DNA from: Polaribacter vadi
GTDB lineage: Bacteria; Bacteroidota; Bacteroidia; Flavobacteriales; Flavobacteriaceae
Reading direction: 5' to 3'
Length of the DNA stretch: 64,000 nt
Assembly (NCBI RefSeq): GCF_001761365.1
Contig: NZ_CP017477.1
Location: 1,920,501-1,984,500, forward strand
Shown piece by piece: positions 17,385 through 26,862 of the stretch; the stretch's first letter is position 1; every line of letters begins with the position of its first letter. The notes under the pieces are model-generated. The model was given only the letters and a program-made list of their open reading frames with translations. It had not been told where the DNA came from and did not search any database. A program made the position numbers and the translations under genes.

Positions 17385-20300
17385 ATGAAAAGACAATTAC
17401 TATTTATTTTAGTATGCTTATTTGTATTAAACTACACTTCAGCTGAAATTCCATTTAACGATTTTAACTTTGCACCAACAGATATAATATTATCTTCAGA
17501 AGCTATAAATGAGAACAAATCCTCAGGAACAACAGTAGGTACGTTATCATCTACAGATGCGGATTTTGGAGATACATTTACCTATACTTTAGTTGCTGGA
17601 ATAGGAGATGCAGACAATGCATCTTTTTCCATTTCAGGTTCAGACTTATTAAGTGCTGCAAGTTTTAATCATGAAATGAAAGATTCTTATTCTATAAGAG
17701 TTAGAACTACAGATGCTAATGGCTTATGGTACGAAGAAGAGTTTACCATTACAGTAAATGATATTAATGAAATACCTACAGACAGTGCGTTGACATCAAC
17801 AAATATAAATGAGAATGAATCTTCAGGAACTACAGTGGGTGCTTTATCAACTACAGATGTAGATGATGGAGATACGTTTACCTATACTTTGGTTGCTGGA
17901 ACAGGCGATACAAACAATGCATCTTTTTCCATTTTAGGTTCTGACTTATTAAGTGGAGCAAGTTTTAATCATGAAATTAAGGATTCTTATTCCATAAGAA
18001 TACAAACTACAGATGCAAATGGTTTATCTTATGCTCAAGGCTTTATCATTACAGTAAATGATGTTAACGAAATACCAACAGATATCGCATTATCATCAAC
18101 GGATATAAATGAGAATGAATCTTCAGGAACAACAGTAGGTACATTATCAACTACAGATGTAGATGATGGAGATACATCTACCTATACGTTAGTTGCTGGA
18201 GCAGGAGATACAAATAATGGATCTTTCTCTATTTCAGGTTCAAGCTTATTAAGTGGGGCAAGTTTTGATTATGAAATTAAAGATTCTTATTCCATAAGAA
18301 TAAGAACTACAGATGCTAATGGCTTATCGTATGATGAAACCTTTACCATTAATGTAAATGATGTTAATGATACACCAACAGATATGGTATTATCATTAAC
18401 AAATATTGATGAAAATGAAGCATCAGGAACAACAATAGGTGCTTTATCGACTACAGATGCAGACGCTGTGGATTCTTTTACATATACTTTGGTGACTGGA
18501 ACAGGAGATACAGATAATGGATCCTTTTCTATTTCAGGTTCAGATTTATTAAGTGCTGCTATTTTTGATTATGAAACTCAAGATTCTTATTCTATAAGAG
18601 TGAGAACTACAGATGATAATGGTTTATTTTATGAGGAAACCTTTACCATTACAGTAAATGACATAAATGAAATACCTACAGACAGTGCATTATCATCAAC
18701 AAATATAGATGAGAATGAATCTTCAGGAACAACAGTGGGTGCTTTATCAACTACAGATGTGGATGATGGAGATACATTTACCTATACCTTGGTTGCTGGA
18801 ACAGGAGGTACAGACAATGCATCTTTTTCCATTTCAGGTGCAGATTTATTGAGTATTCCTATTTTTGATCATGAAACGAAAGATTCTTACGCTATAAGAG
18901 TGAGAACTACAGATAATAATGGTTTATTTTATGAGAAAACCTTTACTATTACAGTAAATGATATTAATGAAACACCAACAGATAGTGCTTTGTCATCAAC
19001 AGATATTGATGAGAATGAAGCATCAGGAACAACAGTAGGTGCTTTATCAACAACGGATATAGATGATGGAGATACATTTACCTATACTTTAGTTGCTGGA
19101 ACAGGAGATACAAATAATGGATCTTTCTCTATTTCAGGTTCAAACTTATTAAGTGGAGCAAGTTTTAATCATGAAACGAAAGATTCCTATTCAGTAAGAG
19201 TACAAACTACAGATTCAAATGGTTTATCATATGCCCAAAGCTTTATCATTATAATAAATGATATTAATGAAACATCAACAGATATTGCATTATCATCATC
19301 AGATATAGATGAGAATGAAGCATCAGGAACAACAGTAGGCGATCTATCAACTACAGATGAAGATGATGGAGATACATTTACCTATACTTTAGTTGCTGGA
19401 ACAGGAGATACAAATAATGGATCTTTCTCTATTTCAGGTTCAAACTTATTAAGTGGAGCAAGTTTTAATCATGAAACGAAAGATTCTTATTCCATAAGAG
19501 TAAGATCTACAGATGTTAATGGCTTATGGTATGAAGAAGCATTTACCATTACAGTAAATAATGTTAATGAAACACCAGCAGATATGGTATTATCATCAAC
19601 AGATATAAATGAGAATGAATCTTCAGGAACTACAGTAGGTGCTTTATCAACTACAGATATAGATAATGGAGATACATTTACCTATACTTTGGTTGCTGGG
19701 ACAGGAGATACAGACAATGCATCTTTTTCTATTTCAAGTTCAAATTTATTGAGTGATGCTATTTTTGATCATGAAATTCAAGATTCTTATTCTATAAGAG
19801 TGAGAACTACAGATACTAATGGTTTATCATATGATGAAAGCTTTACCATTACAATAAATGACATTAATGAAACACCAACAGATATTATATTATCCTCAAC
19901 AGAAATAGATGATGATCAAGTTTCAGGAACAACAGTAGGTACTTTATCAACTGCAGATGTAGATGATGGTGATACTTTTACATATACTTTAGTATCTGGA
20001 ACTGGAGATACAGATAATGGATTATTTAACATTACAGCTAACGGTTTATTAAGTGCAACTGCTTTTGACTATAATGCGAAATCTACTTATTCAATTCGAG
20101 TAAGAACCACAGACAGTGGTATTTTAACTTTTGATAAAGAATTTACGATTACAATAAACGATAAAACTTCTCCTGTTATTTCAAATGTCAGAATGTCTAC
20201 AAGTAATACTAATGTAGCATTTGCCAAAGTTGGAGACGTAATTACCTTAAGTTTTGATTCGGATGAAACAATAAATGCACCAACAGTATTTATTGCTAGT

Positions 20301-23300
20301 GAGCCTGCAAGCGTTTCAAATCCTTCAGGAAATAGTTGGATAGCTACATTAACGGTTGGGCTGGCTTCAATAGAAGGGCTTGCTGCTTTTAATATTTCAA
20401 ATATATCAGATGATGATAACAATGCAGCTTTAGATGTTGCTATATTATCTTCTGGTAATGCTATTGAAATAGATAGAACAGCACCAACAGGATATGGAGT
20501 TTCAAGTGTTTTAGATCCTGTAAATATAGATAACCAAACAGCATTTACTTTTAATATTACAGGTTTAGAAAATACATCTACTTATAATTGGACAGTTACA
20601 GATGTTAACAACGCTTCAGTATCAGGTAATGGCTCAACAAATGGAGCTAATCCAATTTCTATTAGCACAAATGTTTCAAGTTTAGCTGATGGTGCACTTA
20701 CAGTTACAGTATCTTCAACAGATGCTGCTGGGAATTTAGGATTGAATGAGACAGGAAATTCAGATAAAAATACAGTAAGGCCAGTAATCACTTTATTAGG
20801 TGATAATCCACAGATAATAGATGTAAATACAGTTTATGTAGAATTAGGAGCTACAGCAAATGATGATATAGATGGTGATATAACTGGAACAATAAATATT
20901 AATTCAAGTGCTATAAACTTAACGGTTGTGGGTTGTTATCCAATAATATATACTGTACTAGATTCTCATGGTAATTCAGGACAAGAAACAAGAATTGTAT
21001 TTGTATTAGATCCTGGAAAACCCTGGGCAAAAAATGATTCATATACTGTAAATGAAAACAGTCAAAACAATATGCTTGCTATTATAGGGAATGATAGTTA
21101 TGGAACAAATGGTCCAAATCCAAATCACCCAATAGCAATATCAGGAGCTTATACTGATAATGGAGCTAAGATTGATTTAGTAGGTAATCAAATTCAGTAT
21201 ACTCCAAGAACAAACTTTACAGGAGTTGATTCATTTAGTTATACAATTACAGATGATAATGGAAATGGTAGTGGAGATGGAGCTTCAGCGACAGTAACTG
21301 TAACAGTAACAGCAGCCACTGTAAATATTTCAGCAGTAGCAGATACAGCAAATGCAGTTCAAGGAAGTAATGATGTAGTTGTTATCGATGTTTTAGCTAA
21401 TGATACTTATGGTTCAGCAGCAGCACATGCAACTGAGTCATTAACATTACCTTCATTAACAAGTACACAAGGCGCAACTTTATCAGTAGTAAATGGAACT
21501 ATTGGTTATGTAGCGTCAGCACTTTTTGCAGGACCAACAGACACCTTTAATTATACAATTAAAGATGTAAACAATGTAACGTCAACGGCTACAGTAACAG
21601 TAACAATAGGCGCAGCAGATTCAGTAAATGGAGTTCCTTCAGCTAAATCAGATTCATTCTCAGTAGTTCAAAATACGATGACATCCTTAGCTATTTTGGC
21701 AAACAATGGATCAGGAGTAGATACTTATGGTACAGATGGAGCCCATCCAACAGGAGCATTAACTTTTATCAATGGAACAACTTCATCTAAGAGTGTTAAG
21801 CAAATAGAAAGTGGAAATGTTGCAAACAATATTATTGTTAATGGAACTGAGATAGAATATACACCAGTAACAGGATTTACAGGATCAGATAGTTTTTATT
21901 ACATGATTACTGATGGTAGTGGAGATACTTCAATAGCTCAAGTTATGATCACAGTAACAGAGGTAGCATCACCAACCGCAAATGATGATGCAGCAACTGT
22001 AGCTGCAGGAACTTTAGTAGCAAAAACGATTGATGTATTAGCAAATGATAGTTTTGGATCAGATGGTCCAGGAGTTACACCATTAGCAATTACCAATGTA
22101 AATGGAAGTACATCTACACTAAATATAGTTGATAGTAAAGTAACTTATATTCCAGATGCAGCATTAGTAGATGGAGACACAGAGACTATTGAATACACCA
22201 TAACTGATGGTAGTGGAGATACTACAACAGCAGAAATCACAATCACTATAGGAGCTGGAACAAGCACAAACGATACACCAACTGCAAAAGATGATGCAGT
22301 AACAGTAGCACAGAATAGTATGGATAATGTGATTAGTATTTTATTAAATAATGGAAATGGAGCAGATGATTATGGAATAGATTTAGCAAATGCAAATCAT
22401 CCAATATCATTATCAGCATTTTTCACGGATAATGGAGGTGAATTAGAATTAGTTGGAGAAACTGTATTGTATACGCCAAGAACAAACTTTACAGGAGTAG
22501 ATACCTTTGGCTATATAATTACTGATGGCAGTGGAGATGGAGCTTCAGCGACAGTAACTGTAACAGTAACAGCAGCCACTGTAAATATTTCAGCAGTAGC
22601 AGATACAGCAAATGCAGTTCAAGGAAGTAATGATGTAGTTGTTATCGATGTTTTAGCTAATGATACTTATGGTTCAGCAGCAGCACATGCAACTGAGTCA
22701 TTAACATTACCTTCATTAACAAGTACACAAGGCGCAACTTTATCAGTAGTAAATGGAACTATTGGTTATGTAGCGTCAGCACTTTTTGCAGGACCAACAG
22801 ACACCTTTAATTATACAATTAAAGATGTAAACAATGTAACGTCAACGGCTACAGTAACAGTAACAATAGGCGCAGCAGATTCAGTAAATGGAGTTCCTTC
22901 AGCTAAATCAGATTCATTCTCAGTAGTTCAAAATACGATGACATCCTTAGCTATTTTGGCAAACAATGGATCAGGAGTAGATACTTATGGTACAGATGGA
23001 GCCCATCCAACAGGAGCATTAACTTTTATCAATGGAACAACTTCATCTAAGAGTGTTAAGCAAATAGAAAGTGGAAATGTTGCAAACAATATTATTGTTA
23101 ATGGAACTGAGATAGAATATACACCAGTAACAGGATTTACAGGATCAGATAGTTTTTATTACATGATTACTGATGGTAGTGGAGATACTTCAATAGCTCA
23201 AGTTATGATTACAGTAACAGAGGTAGCATCTCCAACCGCAAATGATGATGCAGCAACTGTAGCTGCAGGAACTTTAGTTACAACAACAATTGATGTACTG

Positions 23301-25382
23301 GCAAATGATAGTTTCGGATCAGATGGTCCAGGAGTTACTCCTTTAGCAATTACGAATGTAAACGGAAGTACCTCTACACTAAATATAGTTGATAGTAAAG
23401 TAACTTATATTCCAGATGCAACATTAGTAGATGGAGACACAGAGACTATTGAATATACCATAACTGATGGAAGTGGAGATACTACAACAGCAGAAATCAC
23501 AATCACTATAGGAGCTGGAACAAGCACAAACGATACACCAACTGCAAAAGATGATGCAGTAACAGTAGCACAGAATAGTATCGATAATGTGATTAGTATT
23601 TTATTAAATAATGGAAATGGAGCTGATGATTATGGAATAGATTTAGCAAATGCAAATCATCCAATATCATTATCAGCATTTTTCACGGATAATGGAGGTG
23701 AATTAGAATTAGTTGGAGAAACTGTATTGTATACGCCAAGAACAAACTTTACAGGAGTAGATACCTTTGGTTATATAATTACTGATGGCAGTGGAGATGG
23801 AGCTTCAGCGACAGTAACTGTAACAGTAACAGCAGCCACTGTAAATATTTCAGCAGTAGCAGATACAGCAAATGCAGTTCAAGGAAGTAATGATGTCGTT
23901 GTTATCGATGTTTTAGCTAATGATACTTATGGTTCAGCAGCAGCACATGCAACTGAGTCGTTAACATTGCCTTCATTAACAAGTACACAAGGCGCAACTT
24001 TATCAGTAGTAAATGGAACTATTGGTTATGTAGCGTCAGCACTTTTTGCAGGACCAACAGACACCTTTGATTATACAATTAAAGATGTAAACAATGTAAC
24101 GTCAACGGCTACAGTAACAGTAACAATAGGCGCAGCAGATTCAGTAAATGGAGTTCCTTCAGCTAAATCAGATTCATTCTCAGTAGTTCAAAATACGATG
24201 ACATCCTTAGCTATTTTGGCAAACAATGGATCTGGGGTAGATACTTATGGTACAGATGGAGCGCATCCAACAGGAGCATTAACTTTTATCAATGGAACAA
24301 CTTCATCTAAGAGTGTTAAGCAAATAGAAAGTGGAAATGCTGCAAACAATATTATTGTTAATGGAACTGAGATAGAATATACACCAGTAACAGGATTTAC
24401 AGGATCAGATAGTTTTTATTACATGATTACTGATGGTAGTGGAGACACTTCAATAGCTCAAGTTATGATCACAGTAACAGAGGTAGCATCACCAACCGCA
24501 AATGATGATGCAGCAACTGTAGCTGCAGGAACTTTAGTAGCAAAAACGATTGATGTATTGGCTAATGATAGTTTTGGATCAGATGGTCCTGGAGTTACAC
24601 CATTAGCAATTACGAATGTAAATGGAAGTACATCTACACTAAATATAGTTGATAGTAAAGTAACTTATATTCCAGATGCTGCATTAGTAGATGGAGACAC
24701 AGAGACTATTGAATATACCATAACTGATGGTAGTGGAGATACTACAACAGCAGAAATCACAATCACCATAGGAGCTGGAACAAATACTAACGATACGCCA
24801 ACTGCAAAAGATGATGCAGTAACAGTTCTTAGAAACAGTACAAACAATGATATCTTTATCTTATTGGATAATGGAAATGGAGCAGATGATTATGGAGCAG
24901 ATTTAGCAAATCCAAATCATCCAATATCACCATTACCTGGAGCAACAGATATAGGAGGAACATTAGTATTAGATGGTAACAAAGTAGTTTATACACCAAA
25001 ATTAAACTTTACAGGAGTAGATACTTTTAACTATACGATTACAGATGGAAATGGAGATTCAGATACAGCAACTGTAACTATAACTGTTGCAGTAGCTAAA
25101 AACTCAACAGATGACTTTAATAGTTCTCAAATTAAAGAATTACAAGTATCACCAAATCCAACAAGTGGGAACATAAATGTAAGACTATATTGTGCTAAAG
25201 CAGCACAAGCAACTATAGTACTATTTGATTTAACAGGTAAAGTAGTTTATAAAAGTAAACAAGATCTTACAGAAGGAAATAATACATTGAACTTCGATGT
25301 AATTTCTAAATCAGGTATTTTATTATTAAAAGTATACACTGATAAAACAAATTTTGGAACTAAAAAGATAATTTTTAAATAA
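17385..25382 (+). CDS. Giant cadherin/Ig-like repeat protein with T9SS sorting domain
   Basis: This 2,665-residue protein has a signal peptide (1-20, ending TSAE). Nine cadherin-like repeats of exactly 100 residues follow (about 27-927), each with (P)TDxxLSSTxIxENxxSGT, DxDDGDTFTYTLVxGTGD and TITVNDxNE. The acidic DxDDGD and NDxNE positions are typical calcium ligands. Next come Ig-like segments (930-1130) and a DUF5011-like domain (about 1132-1210, TLLGDNPQ...VYVELGATANDDIDGDI). Then come thirteen VCBS/Ig-like modules of about 105 residues with IDVLANDxxG and GxDxFxYxITDGSGD motifs. Most of these form three near-identical 420-residue blocks. The T9SS type A sorting domain is at the end (about 2588-2665, VSPNPTSGNI to KKIIFK). 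I infer a long, calcium-stiffened surface adhesin. Confidence 0.9.
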   Translation: MKRQLLFILVCLFVLNYTSAEIPFNDFNFAPTDIILSSEAINENKSSGTTVGTLSSTDADFGDTFTYTLVAGIGDADNASFSISGSDLLSAASFNHEMKDSYSIRVRTTDANGLWYEEEFTITVNDINEIPTDSALTSTNINENESSGTTVGALSTTDVDDGDTFTYTLVAGTGDTNNASFSILGSDLLSGASFNHEIKDSYSIRIQTTDANGLSYAQGFIITVNDVNEIPTDIALSSTDINENESSGTTVGTLSTTDVDDGDTSTYTLVAGAGDTNNGSFSISGSSLLSGASFDYEIKDSYSIRIRTTDANGLSYDETFTINVNDVNDTPTDMVLSLTNIDENEASGTTIGALSTTDADAVDSFTYTLVTGTGDTDNGSFSISGSDLLSAAIFDYETQDSYSIRVRTTDDNGLFYEETFTITVNDINEIPTDSALSSTNIDENESSGTTVGALSTTDVDDGDTFTYTLVAGTGGTDNASFSISGADLLSIPIFDHETKDSYAIRVRTTDNNGLFYEKTFTITVNDINETPTDSALSSTDIDENEASGTTVGALSTTDIDDGDTFTYTLVAGTGDTNNGSFSISGSNLLSGASFNHETKDSYSVRVQTTDSNGLSYAQSFIIIINDINETSTDIALSSSDIDENEASGTTVGDLSTTDEDDGDTFTYTLVAGTGDTNNGSFSISGSNLLSGASFNHETKDSYSIRVRSTDVNGLWYEEAFTITVNNVNETPADMVLSSTDINENESSGTTVGALSTTDIDNGDTFTYTLVAGTGDTDNASFSISSSNLLSDAIFDHEIQDSYSIRVRTTDTNGLSYDESFTITINDINETPTDIILSSTEIDDDQVSGTTVGTLSTADVDDGDTFTYTLVSGTGDTDNGLFNITANGLLSATAFDYNAKSTYSIRVRTTDSGILTFDKEFTITINDKTSPVISNVRMSTSNTNVAFAKVGDVITLSFDSDETINAPTVFIASEPASVSNPSGNSWIATLTVGLASIEGLAAFNISNISDDDNNAALDVAILSSGNAIEIDRTAPTGYGVSSVLDPVNIDNQTAFTFNITGLENTSTYNWTVTDVNNASVSGNGSTNGANPISISTNVSSLADGALTVTVSSTDAAGNLGLNETGNSDKNTVRPVITLLGDNPQIIDVNTVYVELGATANDDIDGDITGTININSSAINLTVVGCYPIIYTVLDSHGNSGQETRIVFVLDPGKPWAKNDSYTVNENSQNNMLAIIGNDSYGTNGPNPNHPIAISGAYTDNGAKIDLVGNQIQYTPRTNFTGVDSFSYTITDDNGNGSGDGASATVTVTVTAATVNISAVADTANAVQGSNDVVVIDVLANDTYGSAAAHATESLTLPSLTSTQGATLSVVNGTIGYVASALFAGPTDTFNYTIKDVNNVTSTATVTVTIGAADSVNGVPSAKSDSFSVVQNTMTSLAILANNGSGVDTYGTDGAHPTGALTFINGTTSSKSVKQIESGNVANNIIVNGTEIEYTPVTGFTGSDSFYYMITDGSGDTSIAQVMITVTEVASPTANDDAATVAAGTLVAKTIDVLANDSFGSDGPGVTPLAITNVNGSTSTLNIVDSKVTYIPDAALVDGDTETIEYTITDGSGDTTTAEITITIGAGTSTNDTPTAKDDAVTVAQNSMDNVISILLNNGNGADDYGIDLANANHPISLSAFFTDNGGELELVGETVLYTPRTNFTGVDTFGYIITDGSGDGASATVTVTVTAATVNISAVADTANAVQGSNDVVVIDVLANDTYGSAAAHATESLTLPSLTSTQGATLSVVNGTIGYVASALFAGPTDTFNYTIKDVNNVTSTATVTVTIGAADSVNGVPSAKSDSFSVVQNTMTSLAILANNGSGVDTYGTDGAHPTGALTFINGTTSSKSVKQIESGNVANNIIVNGTEIEYTPVTGFTGSDSFYYMITDGSGDTSIAQVMITVTEVASPTANDDAATVAAGTLVTTTIDVLANDSFGSDGPGVTPLAITNVNGSTSTLNIVDSKVTYIPDATLVDGDTETIEYTITDGSGDTTTAEITITIGAGTSTNDTPTAKDDAVTVAQNSIDNVISILLNNGNGADDYGIDLANANHPISLSAFFTDNGGELELVGETVLYTPRTNFTGVDTFGYIITDGSGDGASATVTVTVTAATVNISAVADTANAVQGSNDVVVIDVLANDTYGSAAAHATESLTLPSLTSTQGATLSVVNGTIGYVASALFAGPTDTFDYTIKDVNNVTSTATVTVTIGAADSVNGVPSAKSDSFSVVQNTMTSLAILANNGSGVDTYGTDGAHPTGALTFINGTTSSKSVKQIESGNAANNIIVNGTEIEYTPVTGFTGSDSFYYMITDGSGDTSIAQVMITVTEVASPTANDDAATVAAGTLVAKTIDVLANDSFGSDGPGVTPLAITNVNGSTSTLNIVDSKVTYIPDAALVDGDTETIEYTITDGSGDTTTAEITITIGAGTNTNDTPTAKDDAVTVLRNSTNNDIFILLDNGNGADDYGADLANPNHPISPLPGATDIGGTLVLDGNKVVYTPKLNFTGVDTFNYTITDGNGDSDTATVTITVAVAKNSTDDFNSSQIKELQVSPNPTSGNINVRLYCAKAAQATIVLFDLTGKVVYKSKQDLTEGNNTLNFDVISKSGILLLKVYTDKTNFGTKKIIFK
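17464..20163 (+). repeat. Nine 300-bp repeats encoding cadherin-like domains
   Basis: The period is exactly 300 bases. The ACCAACAGAT-type junction recurs near 17471, 17771, 18071, 18371, 18671, 18971, 19271, 19571 and 19871. Units differ by scattered substitutions with no insertions. The ninth is the most diverged (IDDDQVSGT instead of INENESSGT). Confidence 0.93.
21274..24835 (+). repeat. Three near-identical 1,260-bp repeats encoding four Ig-like modules each
   Basis: Unit boundaries recur every 1,260 bases (21274, 22534, 23794). The third unit diverges after about 24835. Units one and two appear identical by eye over about 670 bases (21274-21948 against 22534-23208), and unit three differs at only a few sites there. 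Each unit encodes four modules of about 105 residues, in the same order. Confidence 0.95.
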
Positions 25383-25403
25383 ATCAATATTTTTATAAAA
25401 AGA

Positions 25404-25440
25404 AAAAAGTGAAGTTTTAAAAAACTTCACTTTTTTTTTA
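25404..25440. terminator. Bidirectional terminator between the giant gene and era
   Basis: The stem GTGAAGTTTT (25409-25418) pairs with AAAACTTCAC (25421-25430). It is flanked by an A-run on the left and nine T residues on the right. It can therefore end transcription of both the plus-strand giant gene and minus-strand era. Confidence 0.85.
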
Positions 25441-25480
25441 TTCTTAAATTCAAAGAATAGACACACTTTAAAGCAATCTA

Positions 25481-26365
25481 TTAACTTTGATTGTAACCAA
25501 AGCGTTTCAACTGATTCTTATCACTTCTCCAGTTTTTATTAACTTTAACATACAATTCTATAAAAACTTTTTTATCAAAAAACTTCTCTAAGTCTTTTCT
25601 AGCTTCAGCACCAACTCTTTTTAAAGCACTTCCTTTATGACCGATAATGATTCCTTTTTGAGTTTCACGTTCTACCATAATTATAGAACGAATTCTAACA
25701 ATATTTTCTTCCTCTACAAATTCTTCTGTTTCAACTTCTACAGAATATGGAATTTCTTTCTTATAATGCATTAGAATTTTTTCCCTGATTTTTTCATTTA
25801 CAAAGAAACGTTCAGGTTTATCTGTTAATTGATCTTTAGGATAAAATGCAGGTCCTTCTGGTAAAAGTTCTTTTATTTTTTCAAAAACAGCAGAAACTCC
25901 AAACCCTTCTAAAGCAGAAATAACAAACACTTCTGCATTCGGCACTTTAGTTCTCCAATATTCAATTTTTTGTTCAACTTCTTCTTGAGAAGATTTATCA
26001 ATTTTGTTTAATAGAAGAATAATAGGTATTTCACTATGAATAATTCTTTTAAAGAAAGCTTCGTTTTTTAACTCCATCTCCCCTACTTCAACCATGTAAA
26101 TAAGAATATCGGCATCTTCAAAAGCAGATTTCACAAAATCCATCATAGAAGATTGCAACTCATAGGCAGGTTTTATAATTCCTGGAGTATCAGAAAATAC
26201 AACCTGATAGTTATCTTCATTTACAATTCCTAAAATTCGATGCCTTGTTGTTTGTGCTTTTGGCGTTATAATGGAGAGTTTTTCGCCCACCAAAGCATTC
26301 ATCAAAGTAGATTTACCTACGTTAGGATTTCCTATAATATTTACAAAACCAGCTTTATGTATCAT
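25481..26365 (-). CDS. era: GTPase Era
   Basis: The 294-residue protein has one GTPase domain: P-loop GNPNVGKST near residue 12, the TTRHR switch, DTPGI, and NKID. A C-terminal KH domain contains the conserved QKGIIIGHKGSALKRVG segment, followed by a conserved FIELYVKVNKNWR block. Era binds 16S rRNA and the membrane and acts in 30S assembly. The length and domain order are standard, and the ATG at 26365 gives the usual HKAGFVNIIGNPN start. It is monocistronic on the minus strand. With Der in the same window, both double- and single-domain ribosome GTPases are accounted for. Confidence 0.96.
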   Translation of the reverse strand: MIHKAGFVNIIGNPNVGKSTLMNALVGEKLSIITPKAQTTRHRILGIVNEDNYQVVFSDTPGIIKPAYELQSSMMDFVKSAFEDADILIYMVEVGEMELKNEAFFKRIIHSEIPIILLLNKIDKSSQEEVEQKIEYWRTKVPNAEVFVISALEGFGVSAVFEKIKELLPEGPAFYPKDQLTDKPERFFVNEKIREKILMHYKKEIPYSVEVETEEFVEEENIVRIRSIIMVERETQKGIIIGHKGSALKRVGAEARKDLEKFFDKKVFIELYVKVNKNWRSDKNQLKRFGYNQS

Positions 26366-26433
26366 ATTACAAAGATAATTCCTTTTTACTTTTGTTTATA
26401 TTTTAGAGTATTAAAAAATAATTAAAATAAAGC

Positions 26434-26465
26434 TTGGAAAATAGTTTCATTGTTTTGTATCTTTG
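26434..26465 (+). promoter_or_regulatory. Bacteroidetes-type promoter of the initiator tRNA
   Basis: TTG at 26434-26436 and TATCTTTG at 26458-26465 are separated by 21 bases. The second box is an exact match to TAnnTTTG. It lies about 70 bases upstream of the tRNA, so the primary transcript would carry a short 5' leader. Confidence 0.6.
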
Positions 26466-26536
26466 CAGTCCAATAATTTAAGCGAAATTATGAATCGCAA
26501 AGTTAATAGCTAAATTTAAATAATTGGAACCCAAAT

Positions 26537-26609
<73 letters not shown>

Positions 26610-26615
26610 CAAAAT

Positions 26616-26647
26616 AAAAGTCAAAACTTAATTGTTTTGACTTTTTT
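26616..26647 (+). terminator. Terminator of the tRNA gene
   Basis: AAAAGTCAAAAC (26616-26627) pairs with GTTTTGACTTTT (26634-26645) around a six-base loop. A T-run follows. It begins seven bases after the tRNA 3' end. Confidence 0.88.
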
Positions 26648-26862
26648 GTTTTTAAAATATACTCATAATACAATTACAACTTCGTATTAATTAAATATTT
26701 AAGACTAAAAAAAATAGTATTTAGTTTCATAACTTTGATTTTCGTACTCTTTTTTTTAATAATTTAGCGTAAACTAAGCTTCTATTTTACTCGCCATAAA
26801 AGAGTTAGTTGAAACTTTAATAACATTAACAACTATGTTATTTATTATAAAGAATCGCTTTT

